From positions 542,501 through 606,500 of the forward strand of contig CM044860.1 in the NCBI GenBank assembly GCA_024500155.1: a DNA stretch of 64,000 bases. The letters run 5' to 3'. Positions within the stretch are counted from its first letter, which is position 1. Each line of letters opens with the position of its first letter. The stretch comes from Chenopodium formosanum (Eukaryota; Streptophyta; Magnoliopsida; Caryophyllales; Amaranthaceae). A model generated the notes under the pieces. That model ran no database searches. It had not been told where the DNA came from and saw only the letters and a program-made list of their open reading frames with translations. Shown here piece by piece: positions 25,201 to 36,015 of this stretch. A program made the position numbers and the translations under genes.

Positions 25201-28200
25201 GCAAGTATAACATGTCATGCAGCCTTATACCTTGCTGGATGTATGTTAAGTAACACCCCAAATAATTCAAATCTTTAGCCGCATGTATGTTCAATAATGG
25301 CCAAAGTTATTTGAATCCTTGACCGGATGTATGTTTAATAACAACCAGTCGTATTCATTTATTTTTATGCCGGATGTATGTTAAATAACACCCAGACTTG
25401 TTTGAACTTTTAGCCGGATGTATGTTAAATAACACCCAACTTAATTCTTGATATACAGAAGCCCCCTCCCAAGCTCCAAACCTTAGAGAAATTGCTAAGG
25501 AAATGCTCCGAAAAGGAGTTACTGCTGAGCAACGTGACTCCATCCGGGGAGTTGACAGCTTGAACTTTGATGCCATCCTTGCTCTTCTCGCAGAGTTAAA
25601 GATTTTAAAACATTTAAACTTTAAATTCCATTTGGACCGTCTGTTTCGCTAACGGCCCTTTTCTTTTGTCCGGATGCAGGCTATGCTGCGAGTGAATGGC
25701 CTTAAAAAACCATTCAACGAGAAGACCAAGGAGGTAAGAGCTGCCAACCTTCGGGCCGCCTCCAATCTTAACAGAACGCAATTTGATGTTAACAAGAATG
25801 ACTTGCTAACACGAGATAGCAATTTGATGTTAAAAAGGATTTGGAGGCGGCTGAGTAGAGGGTTGTGGAGCTAAAGGGGGAGCTGAAGGCGACCAAGGTG
25901 GAGATTGGCAAGTTACAAGACATCGACAGAGACACATCCAATCTCCATCGCCAGGTCGAGAACTTAAGGAAAAAACTTGCCAACTAGGAGGAGCAGCTCA
26001 GGTCCAAGTTTGAGGAGCGCGCTGAGGATGAAAAGCGCCGGCTCATTGAGGAGAATGAGGCCGACTGTGTCACTCGCATGAACATGGCATGGAAGGCTCT
26101 CTTTCCTAAGGACGATTACTCCATTTGGGAGTATCGTTATGAGCAGGCGACCGACGCCTTGGACCAAGAGCATGCGGAGCCGGAGGAGCCCTTGGCGGGG
26201 GAGGAGCAGGCGGAGGAGGGAGCCACAGAGGGGGAGCACCAGGAGCTGCTGGCCGAAGATCAAACGGTCAATCATCCCGCCAATGAGCAGGAAGGGGCGG
26301 ATGATAATGCTGAGCAGTCGGTCCCTGGTGCTAATTGAGCTGTTCCTGGATTTTTTCTGCGGCCATATGGCCATGTTAATGCATTTTCGGCCTGTGTGCC
26401 AAGTAACTTTGTCTCTTTACTGACCGTGGGGTCGGGTCACTTAACAATTTTTTTTATTTTGTCTCACCGGCTGTTAAGCCGTTTTAACAATACTTTGGCT
26501 GACCATGGGGTCAGTCTTTTTATTTTATGATGAATCATCCAGCCATTAGGTCGGATGTTGTTTATACTTTGTGTTTAAATGTTGCATTTTTGCATTTGAA
26601 TTTGCATTTGAATTTGGGCTTGATAGGTATGGCATTCCGGATGTTTATGACGTACCGGATGCTTTGCCCCTGGACGGCTGTGTGCTTGGGTTTACAATTG
26701 GTTGATTCACTGGAAATTGGTGATACCACAAGGAGAGGTATGATTAATTTCTAAGTCAATCAATCACTAAGGTGATTGCCCCAAGCCAACCACACAGTCG
26801 GCCATACGATCAGACGGGCTGGATGCAGGTGGTCTTTCGACCTTGATGTCATTGTTGAATGACTAGTCATGCCATAGTTATTACAAGTGCATGAGTTTGA
26901 ATATAAAATTTGATTGTTCCGTCTGCTAGTATTTTATTACGATAGCAGACGGCTTGTATTTTCCAGGTAGCCTCAGGTGCCTTCAACAGGTTTCAGTTAT
27001 CCTACTAGGGCCATTTTTAGAATTGGTCCGTGTGTGTAGGTTGATAACCACATTGTTTTTTCTAATTATACTTAGCCTGTTTGCCCCATTTGGGAGACTG
27101 TATAATTTCTAAGGGTAACCTGAGTTAAAACTTTAGTCAATTGCTGGGTGATACAATGATCATCCGGTTTCATAAGACTGATTCGTTTTTCAAGTTACTA
27201 TATGGTCAGGCGGCTATGAGTTGATCAATCAGACCGTTCAATCTTTGCCGTCTGTATGCGATGGTAGAGCAAACAATAGGATGCTCTCTGCGACGATAAC
27301 ACCCGGAGGGGCGTCGCCAGACGCCATGTTTCACATTGGAGCAGGCGAATTTATAAAATGTCCAACCATCCGGCTTAGAGCCTCATGCCCCATTTGGGGG
27401 CGGTTGTGTAGCCACTAAGCCTTTTTGTGCTTAGTTTGATCTCTGGCCATTGGCCTCCTGTTCAGATCTAGATCGATCAAACGGGTCTGTCTGTGTTTTA
27501 AGCAGATATATTACATAAAAAAGGGCACATGTATATTAAATAAACAACATGATAAAACAAAAGCATAATTTGAAAACAGAAAGCTACTTTTTCATTCATA
27601 GGCTTACTATTTACAAAAATTTACAACTTAGAAGTAGTATTTTTTGAGATTGTCTACATTCCAAGTTCGGCTGCCTACCGTCTAGAGTTTCCAGGCGGTA
27701 GGTGTCGTCTCTTACTTCCTCATAGATTCGGTAGGGTCCTTTCCAATTGGGAGTTAACTTTCCAAGTTCATTCGCCCTACCGACTGCCTCCATTTTTCGT
27801 AACACAAGGTCATTCACTTTCAAAGGGCGCTTGTGTACTTTCTTGTTGTAGGCTCTGGTCATTCTCAGACGGTATATTTCATGTCGCAGGGCAGCATTGC
27901 CCCTGCGTTCTGGGAGGGAGTCCAATGCAAGCCGCATGGCTTCCCAATTTGCCTCTTCATCATACAACATGATTCTTAGAGTAGGCTCATAGCGTTCAAT
28001 GGGCAAGACAGCCTCAGCACCATAGACCATGAGAAATGGGGTTTCACCAGTTGCCCCCTTTGCAGTTGTCCGGATGGCCCTCATGACATGGATTAATTCT
28101 TCTGCCCATAAACCACCGTCTCTTTCAATTTTCTTCTTTATGCTGTCTGAGATGAGTTTGTTGAAGGCTTCAACTTGGCCGTTTGCATGAGGTCGACCAA

Positions 28201-31200
28201 CTGAAGCAAAGTAGCTGGAGATGCTTGATCTCCCAACCAAGTTGTGAGTTGAGGTGTTTCAAACTGAGGGCCATTATCAAACACCATAGACATAGGTACC
28301 CCAAACCGGGTGATGATGTTCTTCCAAATGAAAGAGATGACATCCTTTGTCTTGATGTTCTTGCCCGCCTCTGCCTCCACCCACTTGGTGAAGTAATCCA
28401 CAGCCACCAAAATGTAGCGTTTTCCGCCTGGAGCAGGCGTATAAGGACCAAGGATGTCCATGCCCCATTTAGCAAACGGGACCGGGCTGTGGATTGTCGT
28501 CAGATCAGTAGCCGGACGGTGGATCATTTTGCCAAACCTTTGACACTTGTCACATTTTTTAACCATTTCCATGGCATCTGATTCAAGAGTTGGCCAAAAG
28601 TAGTGCCGTCTGGCTCTGACACCCAAAGACCTGCCGCCTATACGAGAGGCACAGAACCCCGCATGTAGGTCTTCGAGAATCTCCTTCCCCTTCTCTGGGG
28701 TAACACACTTCAAGAGAGGCTTAAGGAAGCCAGCCTTGAAGAGTTCTCTGTTTCTCATCTCGAAGTTTGCAGCTCGCTTTTTCAGGCCTCCTGAGGTGAA
28801 TCCGGAAGCGTTCCATCAGTAAGGTAAGCCCGGATGCCATCCATCTAGGTGGAACTTCGGTTAAGGACTCCAATGGGCTCTTCATGTATACTTCTTCTTT
28901 CCAGAACTTCCCAAAAGACCGACCGAGGTGTGTCACAGCACGCGGAGGATGCTAACTTAGATAGTGCATCCGCCTGATTGTTGTCTGACCGGGGAACTTG
29001 ACTCAAGTGGAATTCTTCAAGTGTCCCGGCTTCCTCTTTGACCGCCTGAAGATATTTGATCATAGCCGGATGGGTTGCTTCAAAAACACCCTCATACTGG
29101 CTAACAACCAATTGAGAATCAGAGTAGGCGGCAATTTTTGTTGCCCCAGCCGCCTTACACATACGGATGCCGGCTAGTAGGGCCTCATACTCTGCCTCAT
29201 TGTTTGAGGCTTGAAACTTGAATCGTAGTGTATACTCAAATTTATCTCCTTCACGAGACTCATAGATAACGCCTGCACCACAACCATTTTTTGTAGAGCT
29301 CCCGTCCACATACACTTTCCAAACCTGATTGGGGTTATCCGGAGGAACCGAACGTGTCATTTCAACAATGAAGTCGGCGAACGCCTGACCCTTCACTGCC
29401 TTCCTTGGTTCGTAAGTGATTTCAAGACTTTGCATTTCAATAGCCCATTTTAACATTCTACCGGATGACTCCAAGGTTGACATTGGCCGCTTGAGAGGTT
29501 GGTCCGTGTATATAACGACCGGATGTGCCAAGAAGTAAGGTTTCAACTTCTTGGATGCCATATAAAGAGCGAGGCCAAATTTTTCAACCATGGGGTACCG
29601 GAGCTCAGCATTCCTAAGAACATGGCTAATGAAATAGACAGGGAGCTGGATGCCGTCTCTCTCAGCAAGGAGAACAGCACTGAGGGCATGATCAGAGAGC
29701 GCCAGATACATGAATAACGTCTCTTTGGCAGAGGGCTGACTAGCCTTGGCAAAGAGTGCAAGTGTTCTTTTAATTTCTGAAAGGCCGCCTCAGCATCATC
29801 CCCCCATTCAAACCTAGTCTTCTTCCTGATAGCTTGGAAGAAGTAGAGGCACTTGTCACCTGACCGGCTGAGAAATCTTCCCAAGGCCGCCGGTTAACTT
29901 CTGAACTTCTTTAACAGTATGGGGTGACTTCATGTCAATTATCGCCTGTATCTTCTCGGAGTTAGCCTCTATTCCCCTTTGATCAATTAAAAATCCGAGA
30001 AACTTCCCAGACTCAACACCAAAAACACATTTCTCGGGATTTAACATAACCCTATGCCGCCTGAGTGTGGTGAAGGTTTCTCGGAGATCAGCAAGGTGAT
30101 CCGCCTGGAGCTTTGATTTGACTATCATATCATCAATGTACGCCTCTACATTCCTTCCAATTTGATTAATAAAAGCCGTGTTAATCATTCGTTAGAAAGT
30201 AGCAGGCGCATTCTTCAAACCAAACGGCATCACCGTATAACAGAACAACCCTTGATCAGTGACGAAGGCCGTCTTCTCTTGATCTTTCTTCCACGGGGGG
30301 ATCTGATGGAAACCTGAGTAGGCGTCCATGAAACTCATCAAGGCATGACCGGCTGTAGAGTCGACAAGGCTGTCGATCTTTGGAAGGGGATAGCTGTCCT
30401 TGAGACATGCCTTGTTGAGGTCCGTATAGTCAACACACATGCGCCAGGTACCATTCAGCTTCTTCACAAGCACAACATTCGCAACCCAATCAGGGAAGTT
30501 ACATGGCCGAATGAACCCAGCATCCAACAATTTTTTCACTTCGGCGCCTGCCGCCTGACTTCTCTCCTCGCCGTGGTTTCTTTTCTTTTGCCGGATAGGC
30601 TTTCTCTTTGGATCCACGGCGAGTTTGTGGACAGCGAGATCCGGGCTGATGCCTGGCATCTCTTCCACTTCAAAGGCAAAGATGTCTTTGAATTCTTTCA
30701 GCATAAGGTGTAAGTCTACACCCAACTTAGCATAAGCAGCCGTCACAACCTTTACAGTTCGATCCGGACGAGAGTCGTCCAGAGCGAGATCAATATGCTC
30801 ACCAGCCGGCTGCGGACGGAGCTCATCTGACCGTTCTCCGGTCAGTAATTGCTATTTCTTTTCTTTCTTCACCTCCACCAGCTGGGTCATTTTTCTTTTC
30901 TTTCCGGCTGCTGGTGGGGCTTGGCTGGCATCTTTGACTTCGTCAAGGTCTATTGGTTCCTGCCCCTGACCATCTGGGGCCACTGTATCTTTGACAGCCT
31001 AGAGATAGCACTCTCGGGCCGTCTTCTGATCCCCGTTCAAGGAACCAACAGAGCCATCATCCTTTTCATACTTGATCAGCATGAGTGAAAGGATGATTAC
31101 AGCCTTGGCTTCGTTGAGGGTGGGCCGTCCTAAAATAATGTTATAGGCGGTTAATTCCTCAACGACCAAGAACTTGACGACCAGGTGTCGTCCTTCTCCT

Positions 31201-34200
31201 TTTTCTCCCAGCCGGATGGGTAAGTCAATTCGGTCGGCTCGGTACACCATTCCACCCCCAAAACCAACCAGAGGGTGGGACACCGGGTGCATGCTGCTGG
31301 GCTTATACTTAAGCTTTTGCAAGCACTTGTAACTGATGATGTCTGAGGAGCTACCGGTGTCTATAAGTATTCGTCCAACCAGGTTGGCGACTTTGCATTC
31401 AATGACAACCGGATCGTCATGTGGGCGGCGAACCCTCCCTTGTCCTTCTCAGTAATCAGGACATCAGGGAAGGTGCTGCTAGCAGACGCCTGCTCCTCAT
31501 CAACAGCCGAGTCCATCTGCCGCAGATGGCTCTTGGTGCCCCGAATAGTAGGGCCTCCACAGGAGGATCCACCTGCTATGGTGTAGACCGGATCTTTATC
31601 AGTGTCCGTACTACTAGTAGGCTGGACGGCCTTTGACGCCTGTCCTGGATTCTTCCCCTTGGACTTGGAGATGTAAGATTTCAACATCCCCTGGTCCGCC
31701 AGACGATCCAACGCCCTTTGTAAACAAAAGCAGTCGTTGGTATCGTGGCCAACTTCCTCATGGAATTGGCAAAATTTATTCTTGTTCCGCTTCTGGAGGG
31801 AACTCTTCATAGGATTCGGCTTCTCAAGGGATAGCCTATCCTTGATTTCCATGAAAATGGAGTTGCAGTCCTTGTTAAACTCGTACTTTGGGACGTACGG
31901 TTTAAACTCTTTCTTTTTCTTCCGGGACGGTTGGTCTGAGTCATCCACCGCCCAGACTTCCTTTCTCTTCTTATTCTCTTCCTTCTTTTTGGCCGGCTGG
32001 CTAGGCCGGCTGTCTTTTGGCTTGTCGGACTTCTTAGGGTCCGACTGATTTCCAGACGAGCAGAGGTCGGTCGCTTGTATAAAGCTTTCGGCCTCCCTCA
32101 ATGTCGCCTGTAGGGTGAATGCCCCTTTCCTGACCAGGTCGAACTTAAATGTCGACCCGTCTTTCAGATCCTTAAAGAAGTCTGTGAAAGCTACATCGTC
32201 AGACAACCCCTGGATTTGAATCCGGGTCAGGTTGAACCGCCTGATGTATGAGCGAAGGCCCTCCTTCTCACCCTGCTTAATGGTGCTCAAGTCAAGACTT
32301 GTTTTCTTTGCAGGGATGTTCATTGAGAAGTTGGAAGCGAACAAGAAGGCTAGCTTCTTGAAGCTATCAATGGATCCGGCTGGCAGATTGCCAAACCATT
32401 GCTGGGCAATGCCCTTCAATGTGGCCGGGAAGCAACGGCACCAGGTGGCATCATCCAACCCCTGTAAATACATGAGGTTAGTGTATGCCATGAGGTGGTC
32501 TTCTGGGTTGGCGGTACCGTCATAGGTACCAACCAACACATTCTTAACCTTGGCAGGTTGAACCGCCTCGGTTATCTCCCTGGTGAACGCAGAAGGTTGT
32601 TCACCAAGTCTAAGCAGACGGAGCTGCTGGACATATGCCGCCTGACCTCCAAAAGGGGCCGGCTGCATGAATTGAAGGTCATACTGACCATATAGCGCCT
32701 GAGGCCAGGTGGGGCGCGTCCAATCAGTTGGGGACCAAGCTGAGCGGACTTGCCACCAGTTCCACTCTCATGTAAGGACAATGAGTTCCTTACAGAGGTT
32801 TCCTTGAAGCTGTCTGGAAAGCTCGAGGTTGAGGCTGACTCAGACAGCTGTGGATGTCTTCTTCGCTCGATGATGTGCCGAGCGTCATGAGATGACTTTT
32901 TTCTGGTTTCCGGCTGATCATGCCGGATGTTCCTCAAAGGCCCCGTGGGCAGGAGGACCTTAGTCCAGTCAAGTCGTGCGGCTGCCTTCTCCTTTGGATG
33001 GGGAGTCGGCTGCCTATCCTTGACTGGCTTCCTCTTTGCAGAAGAGGGAGTTTTCTTGGCCGGTTGGCTCTTGCTAGAACCAACCTTACTTTTGCTGATC
33101 ATGTCTTTGATTTCACCCTTGAAGGAGTTCATGAACTTCAGAAGTTCCTCCCGAGTGACTGGGGTGTCCCCCTTGCTCTTGGGGGCTTTCCCTTCTGATT
33201 TTCCAGGGGGCCTTTTGCTCGGACCCGCCTGGTCAAAGTTCCGTTCCAGCTGGTCTCTGGAACGTCTGTATCTTGAGACGAAGGAGCCGTCCTTAGCTAT
33301 GTATGTCTCCACTTCATCATCATCATCATCCTCATCCTCAGTGACAAACTCTAGTTGAGGGCGACTGATTGGAGGAGGAATACCAGAGCTTTCCTGTTGA
33401 GGAACTGGTTGCGGATTTTCTTGGCCTACCGGTTGGATAACTGGTGGCAGGTTGGTAGGATCAGAATGTGGTACAGACTCTTGAACCATCTTGAGGTACT
33501 CTCCCTACAGACGGCGCCAAATGTTTTGGGTGTTTTTAGTCCCTCGGGAGAGTTACAGCTCGAAGATTGGTCCGGTGCGGCCTGTACCTGCAAAACAACG
33601 GAAACTCCTGTTGGTTGGAGTTCCGCCTCCGACGGTCAAGTTAGAACGTGTAGGAGAGTAAAAGGAGCGGAAATAAAGGTGAGATCTTTACAGATCCCGA
33701 GATCAGGTGCTTTCTCTGATGATTGAGAGAATGCAGGTGATGTAATAAATGATTGAATCAACTTGTCCCCAAAATGGGGAATCTCTCCCTATTTATAGGG
33801 TCATAGGAAAATGTGCCTTTATTCTAGGTCATGTGACCTAGATTTGGTGGGCTATGACAAGTCATGGGGAACTGGGCCTGAAAGCCGTCATTCCTTGGTG
33901 TGACAGTGGTGTCCACGTGTCACTTCTCAATTGGCCTTTGCATAGACCGATATGGCGAGGACAAGTGTCCTAATACTGAGCAGACACGTGTCGTGCTCTC
34001 AGGCCGCCACGTGGCAGGGTAATTTTACCCAAAACAATAGTAATGTTACTTTCAGCCACGATTACTTATAAACATAAAATTTTCAAAATATTTTTGTTAA
34101 CTGTGCTGTTTAGTCCCCCTCACTTCAATCATGTTGTTCTTGTTGATATTTTTACATCAACTAATGCCAATACCGAACAATGATAACTATTTCCCAATGG

Positions 34201-36015
34201 ATATCATACAATTTTTCCCACAAGTTCCTGGTTTTTTTTCCTTATATTTTCTAATTTAGAGCACCTCTTTGGCAAAGAAATACAATGAAATAAACACCAT
34301 ATATTTTTGAAAGATAATATCTAGCAATAAGAATTTTAGCACAATCAACGACTCGACCCAAATAGAAAAACAATCGACACGTTGAATTCCCTTCTTTTCA
34401 GAATGAAAGAGCCAAGTTTGTAAAACCAGGGAATGAATGTTGCAAGGTCATGGAAAAAAAAAAAAAAAAAAAAAAAATTCCTTTTGTCCAGACTAAGGCA
34501 CTTTAGTAAGTAGAAGACCATACAGCTTTTTCTTACATTAATAATTAGGAAACCATGAAACCACCCCAACACCCCCCCCCCCCCTCCCCCCCAAATTATA
34601 AGTGAGCAGCTAAGACGGCCAGTTAAGCCCTCAACCTGGTACTCAGCAGTCAGCATCTAAATTTATTATAGCTTTCCCTTCTATAATACTTTGTATTTGT
34701 GAAAATTTCATTTGAGTGTCACTTTTTCGATACCTTTGGGCAGTAGAAGGACTACACAGATCAAATAGCTAAGTTGCTAAGCCAAAGACCATGATTCCTT
34801 GACGGCTATGTGAAACCTTGATGAAGGGTGAAAATTTCAAGTAAACTGTATAACATAGGAGTCAATTGAAGTAAACCCGGTGTATTCTAAATCAACAAGT
34901 ATATTCACACCCAACAGCTCAGGGCAATGACTTACAGTCATTTATAGAGTACCAAATCTCATAGGTAAAAGAACGGTAAGGCTTGCCAAGGACTGCTATA
35001 ATGAATATCCACAACACACTCTTTGAGTCCAGTCGATACAATTGCCGTCCAACAACATCTACAACACATATCATCTCTAACATACGAGTAATAGATAATG
35101 CTTAATTACGCCTCCAGAATGATGCATATTACAAACACTTAATTATAACTCCATAGACGCTTAAAGCATGTAACATCATTGGTTCTAATATTTCTACATG
35201 CACATTGAATCCTATTAAAGTGGTAAACAATACACCATATTATAAAAAAAATAAATAAAATAAAAATAAACAAATCAAGTTTTCAGTTGCAAGACTTGCA
35301 ACCAAATACCATACAATCTTACAAAAATCATGCAACTTTCACAAATTCAGAAAGCTAATTACATTAATTAACAAGAGTAATAAAAAATTATACCTGTCAA
35401 AACAAAAACATGATCACGGCCACCAGATAATTTCCAAGCCTCAGAATCTTTGACAAGATTAAGAACTTCTCTTTGCCTCTGATAATCTTCATTCCCAGAT
35501 TTCTTCCTGAAAACACTTCTATCCAAACTCAGCTGAATTTCAGCACTCAAAGTTGCAAAAAACGGCACAAAAATCACATCCGCCTCTTTTGCATCAAAAA
35601 CCCTATTTGCAAAAGACCTACTTCGCAAATTCTGAGGGGTCATAAGATCACCCAATATCCAATACTCAGCACTATACTGTTTTATCAATGGATTTTCTGG
35701 GTACTCGAGGTTTCCGGGTTTCCGATTCGAGCCGGGTTCGTGATCTGGGTCACTGGGGATCCGAGAATCAGGGGGTAAAGCCCAATATCTCTCCAATAGG
35801 CCATAATTTAGGGATCTGGGTAGGTTAAAAACGAAAACATTAAGGGAATTTTTCTGGGAAAATTGAGAGATCGAAGTTGAGTCATTGGAAATGGAAGTGG
35901 GTCGATTGAAGAAGATGAAAAAAAGGGTACAGAGGAGAGAGAAAGAGAGGAGAAGAGAGGGAATTGAACATGGGAAAGATGAAGATGATAATGGAGTGTT
36001 GTTCTTCAACGCCAT
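20042..36015 (-). CDS. GT47 exostosin-family glycosyltransferase (ARAD-like)
   Basis: Likely a Golgi type II glycosyltransferase acting on cell-wall polysaccharide; GT47 includes arabinosyl-, galactosyl- and xylan-related transferases, and the acceptor here is unknown. Exons on the minus strand: 36015-35394, 21179-20926, 20593-20042; phases join (GAC split across intron 1), 475 aa. Residues about 17-40 form the signal anchor; VFVFNLPRSLNYGL opens the exostosin domain, followed by ADVIFVPFFATLS, GRDHVFVL, the exon-2 start DPVAMWHVRDEIAPA, TLLYFKGAKHRHR, and the nucleotide-sugar region FCLHPAGDTPTSCRLFDAI, VIVSDRIELPFE. All blocks are present, so the gene looks functional. Intron 1 (35393-21180, 14.2 kb) contains a Tat retrotransposon in the same orientation; without it the intron would be about 2.7 kb. 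The gene converges on the DMP-like gene. Confidence 0.88.
21180..22516 (-). other. GT47 intron 1, 3' part
   Basis: Original intron sequence downstream (on the minus strand) of the retrotransposon. Acceptor TTTGGCAG lies at 21180. AT-rich, no gene or transposon ends seen. Confidence 0.6.
22512..22516. repeat. Target-site duplication ATAGT, left
   Basis: ATAGT directly precedes the left LTR, and the identical ATAGT follows the right LTR at 34037-34041. Confidence 0.9.
22517..23029 (-). repeat. 3' LTR (left copy)
   Basis: 513 bp, TG...CA with 10 bp inverted ends. Contains the same TATA-like CTATAAATAG (minus strand, about 22788-22797) as the 5' LTR. Confidence 0.93.
23030..23041 (-). other. 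Polypurine tract candidate
   Basis: On the minus strand ACAGGGGCAAA lies directly against the 3' LTR, the expected place for plus-strand priming. It is short and imperfect. Confidence 0.45.
23158..23172 (+). promoter_or_regulatory. TATA box for the antisense gene of the retrotransposon
   Basis: CCCCTCTATAAAAGG on the plus strand, about 225 bp before the ATG at 23393 and outside the LTR. It is oriented opposite to gag-pol. Confidence 0.55.
23393..26338 (+). pseudogene. Antisense extra ORF (aORF) of the Tat element, decayed and intron-containing
   Basis: Plus-strand coding blocks opposite to pol: 23393-24563; 24655-24767 (KKPSGSTSAYRQMMNKK); 24865-25140 (low-complexity, SPAALSAFKE); about 25459-25595 (NLREIAKEMLRKGVTAEQRD); about 25680-25734; about 25840-26338 (coiled coil RQVENLRKKLA, then RMNMAWKALFPKDDYSIWEY and an acidic tail). 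GT-AG borders match in phase for the first three blocks; later joins do not fit simply. In-frame stops occur at 23747 (TAA), 24080 (TAG, before LTPNSWVNILGYVAA), 24215 (TGA) and twice in the coiled-coil block. The LTPNSW core and C-terminal coiled coil resemble proteins annotated as putative plant transposon or retrotransposon extra ORFs. Function unknown; extra ORFs between integrase and 3' LTR are known in Tat elements. Confidence 0.7.
25234..25440. repeat. Tandem repeat inside the retrotransposon, about 5 units of 42-48 bp
   Basis: GGATGTATGTTAAATAACACCC or close variants recur at about 25237, 25281, 25325, 25372 and 25415. The last two units are the most alike. It lies between coding blocks of the antisense gene. 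Confidence 0.75.
26339..27600. other. Retrotransposon 3' spacer, non-coding
   Basis: Sequence between the end of the antisense gene and integrase. It has short GT-rich stretches and scattered one-off open frames, and no recognisable domain. Confidence 0.6.
27611..28758 (-). pseudogene. Retrotransposon integrase, frameshifted
   Basis: Minus strand. The N-terminal zinc-binding region keeps the first His (LHAGF) and the CDKCQRFG cysteines but has Arg where the second His is expected (CASRIGGRS). Catalytic D in WGMDILGPY, D in FDNGPQF and E in GQVEAFNKL are present. The frame shifts near 28230 (after TTWLGDQ) and resumes as SSYFASVGRPHANGQ. The C-terminal part WKGPYRIYEE is intact. Confidence 0.85.
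28845..29884 (-). pseudogene. Retrotransposon RNase H plus archaeal-type RNase H
   Basis: Minus strand. 29884 to about 29725 is in one frame (FEWGDDAEAAFQKLKEHL), then it shifts to the 29711 frame. Ty3-type RNase H (YLALSDHALSAVLL, YFISHVLRNAELRY) is followed by the archaeal-type RNase H with D-E-D-D residues in YVDGSS, NNEAEYEALL, AYSDSQLV and NNQADALS. The double RNase H is typical of Tat elements. Confidence 0.88.
29885..30998 (-). pseudogene. Retrotransposon reverse transcriptase
   Basis: Minus strand. MPGISPDLAVHKLAVDP, WRMCVDYTDLNKACLKDSYPL, FMDAYSGFHQIP, MPFGLKNAPATF, the catalytic YIDDMIVKSK and the thumb-connection region are visible. Stops interrupt it: TAA at 30192-30194 exactly where Gln is normal (ATF-Q-RMIN), and a TAG at about 30854 in the linker. 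Near 29885 the frame shifts. Confidence 0.88.
30999..31430 (-). pseudogene. Retrotransposon aspartic protease
   Basis: Minus strand. The active-site ILIDTGSSSDI is followed by YNIILGRPTLNEAKAV. It is in a different frame from gag, with the shift near 31420, and ends at a TAG (30999-31001) in the same frame as RT. Confidence 0.8.
31361..33489 (-). pseudogene. Retrotransposon gag, frameshifted
   Basis: Minus strand. The start ATG at 33489 lies 32 bases inside the 5' LTR edge. The charged N-terminal part runs to about 32720, then a frameshift moves the reading to the 32668 frame. That frame carries the gag core VGTYDGTANPEDHLMAYTN, CRCFPATLKGIAQQWF, GLRSYIRRFN, and the Cys/His motif CQFHEEVGHDTNDC. 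The order and motifs match Tat-type gag. Confidence 0.85.
33504..33521 (-). other. Primer binding site
   Basis: On the minus strand TGGCGCCGTCTGTAGGGA directly follows the 5' LTR. TGGCGCCGT matches the 3' end of plant tRNA-Asp (complement of ACGGCGCCA); the remainder fits less well. Confidence 0.65.
33522..34036 (-). repeat. 5' LTR (right copy) with promoter
   Basis: 515 bp, TG...CA. On the minus strand CCCTATAAATAGGG (33787-33800) is a clear TATA box. GACACGTGTC and CCACGTGG (bZIP/G-box-like ACGT cores) lie upstream of it, consistent with the LTR promoter. Confidence 0.9.
34037..34041. repeat. Target-site duplication ATAGT, right
   Basis: Matches 22512-22516. Confidence 0.9.
34042..35393 (-). 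other. GT47 intron 1, 5' part
   Basis: Original intron sequence between exon 1 (donor ACAG|GTATAA at 35393) and the retrotransposon. It holds a poly-A run (34455-34479) and a poly-C tract (34570-34592). No gene seen. Confidence 0.6.

Larger units (their letters stand above)
22517..34036 (-). mobile_element. Tat-lineage Ty3/gypsy LTR retrotransposon (11.5 kb)
   Basis: Two LTRs (22517-23029, 33522-34036) with TGTTTTGGGT...ACCCAAAACA ends, a 5 bp target-site duplication, and gag-protease-RT-RNase H-integrase on the minus strand, so the 5' LTR is the right one. A second, archaeal-type RNase H after the Ty3 RNase H (YVDGSS, NNEAEYEALL, YSDSQLV) and a large extra region between integrase and the 3' LTR are marks of the Tat lineage. 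By hand alignment the LTRs differ by 8 substitutions and 2 single-base indels in about 513 bp (about 98.4% identical), a fairly recent insertion. Several frameshifts and stops show that it cannot encode its own proteins. Confidence 0.92.

Noticed and set aside
25234..25440. Possible CRISPR-like array
   Set aside because: Units are contiguous degenerate tandem repeats without unique spacers, in a eukaryotic retrotransposon.
28183..28581. Plus-strand open frames opposite to integrase
   Set aside because: Antisense shadows of the retrotransposon pol gene; unlike the 23393-26338 region they lack promoter, splice sites or domain signals.
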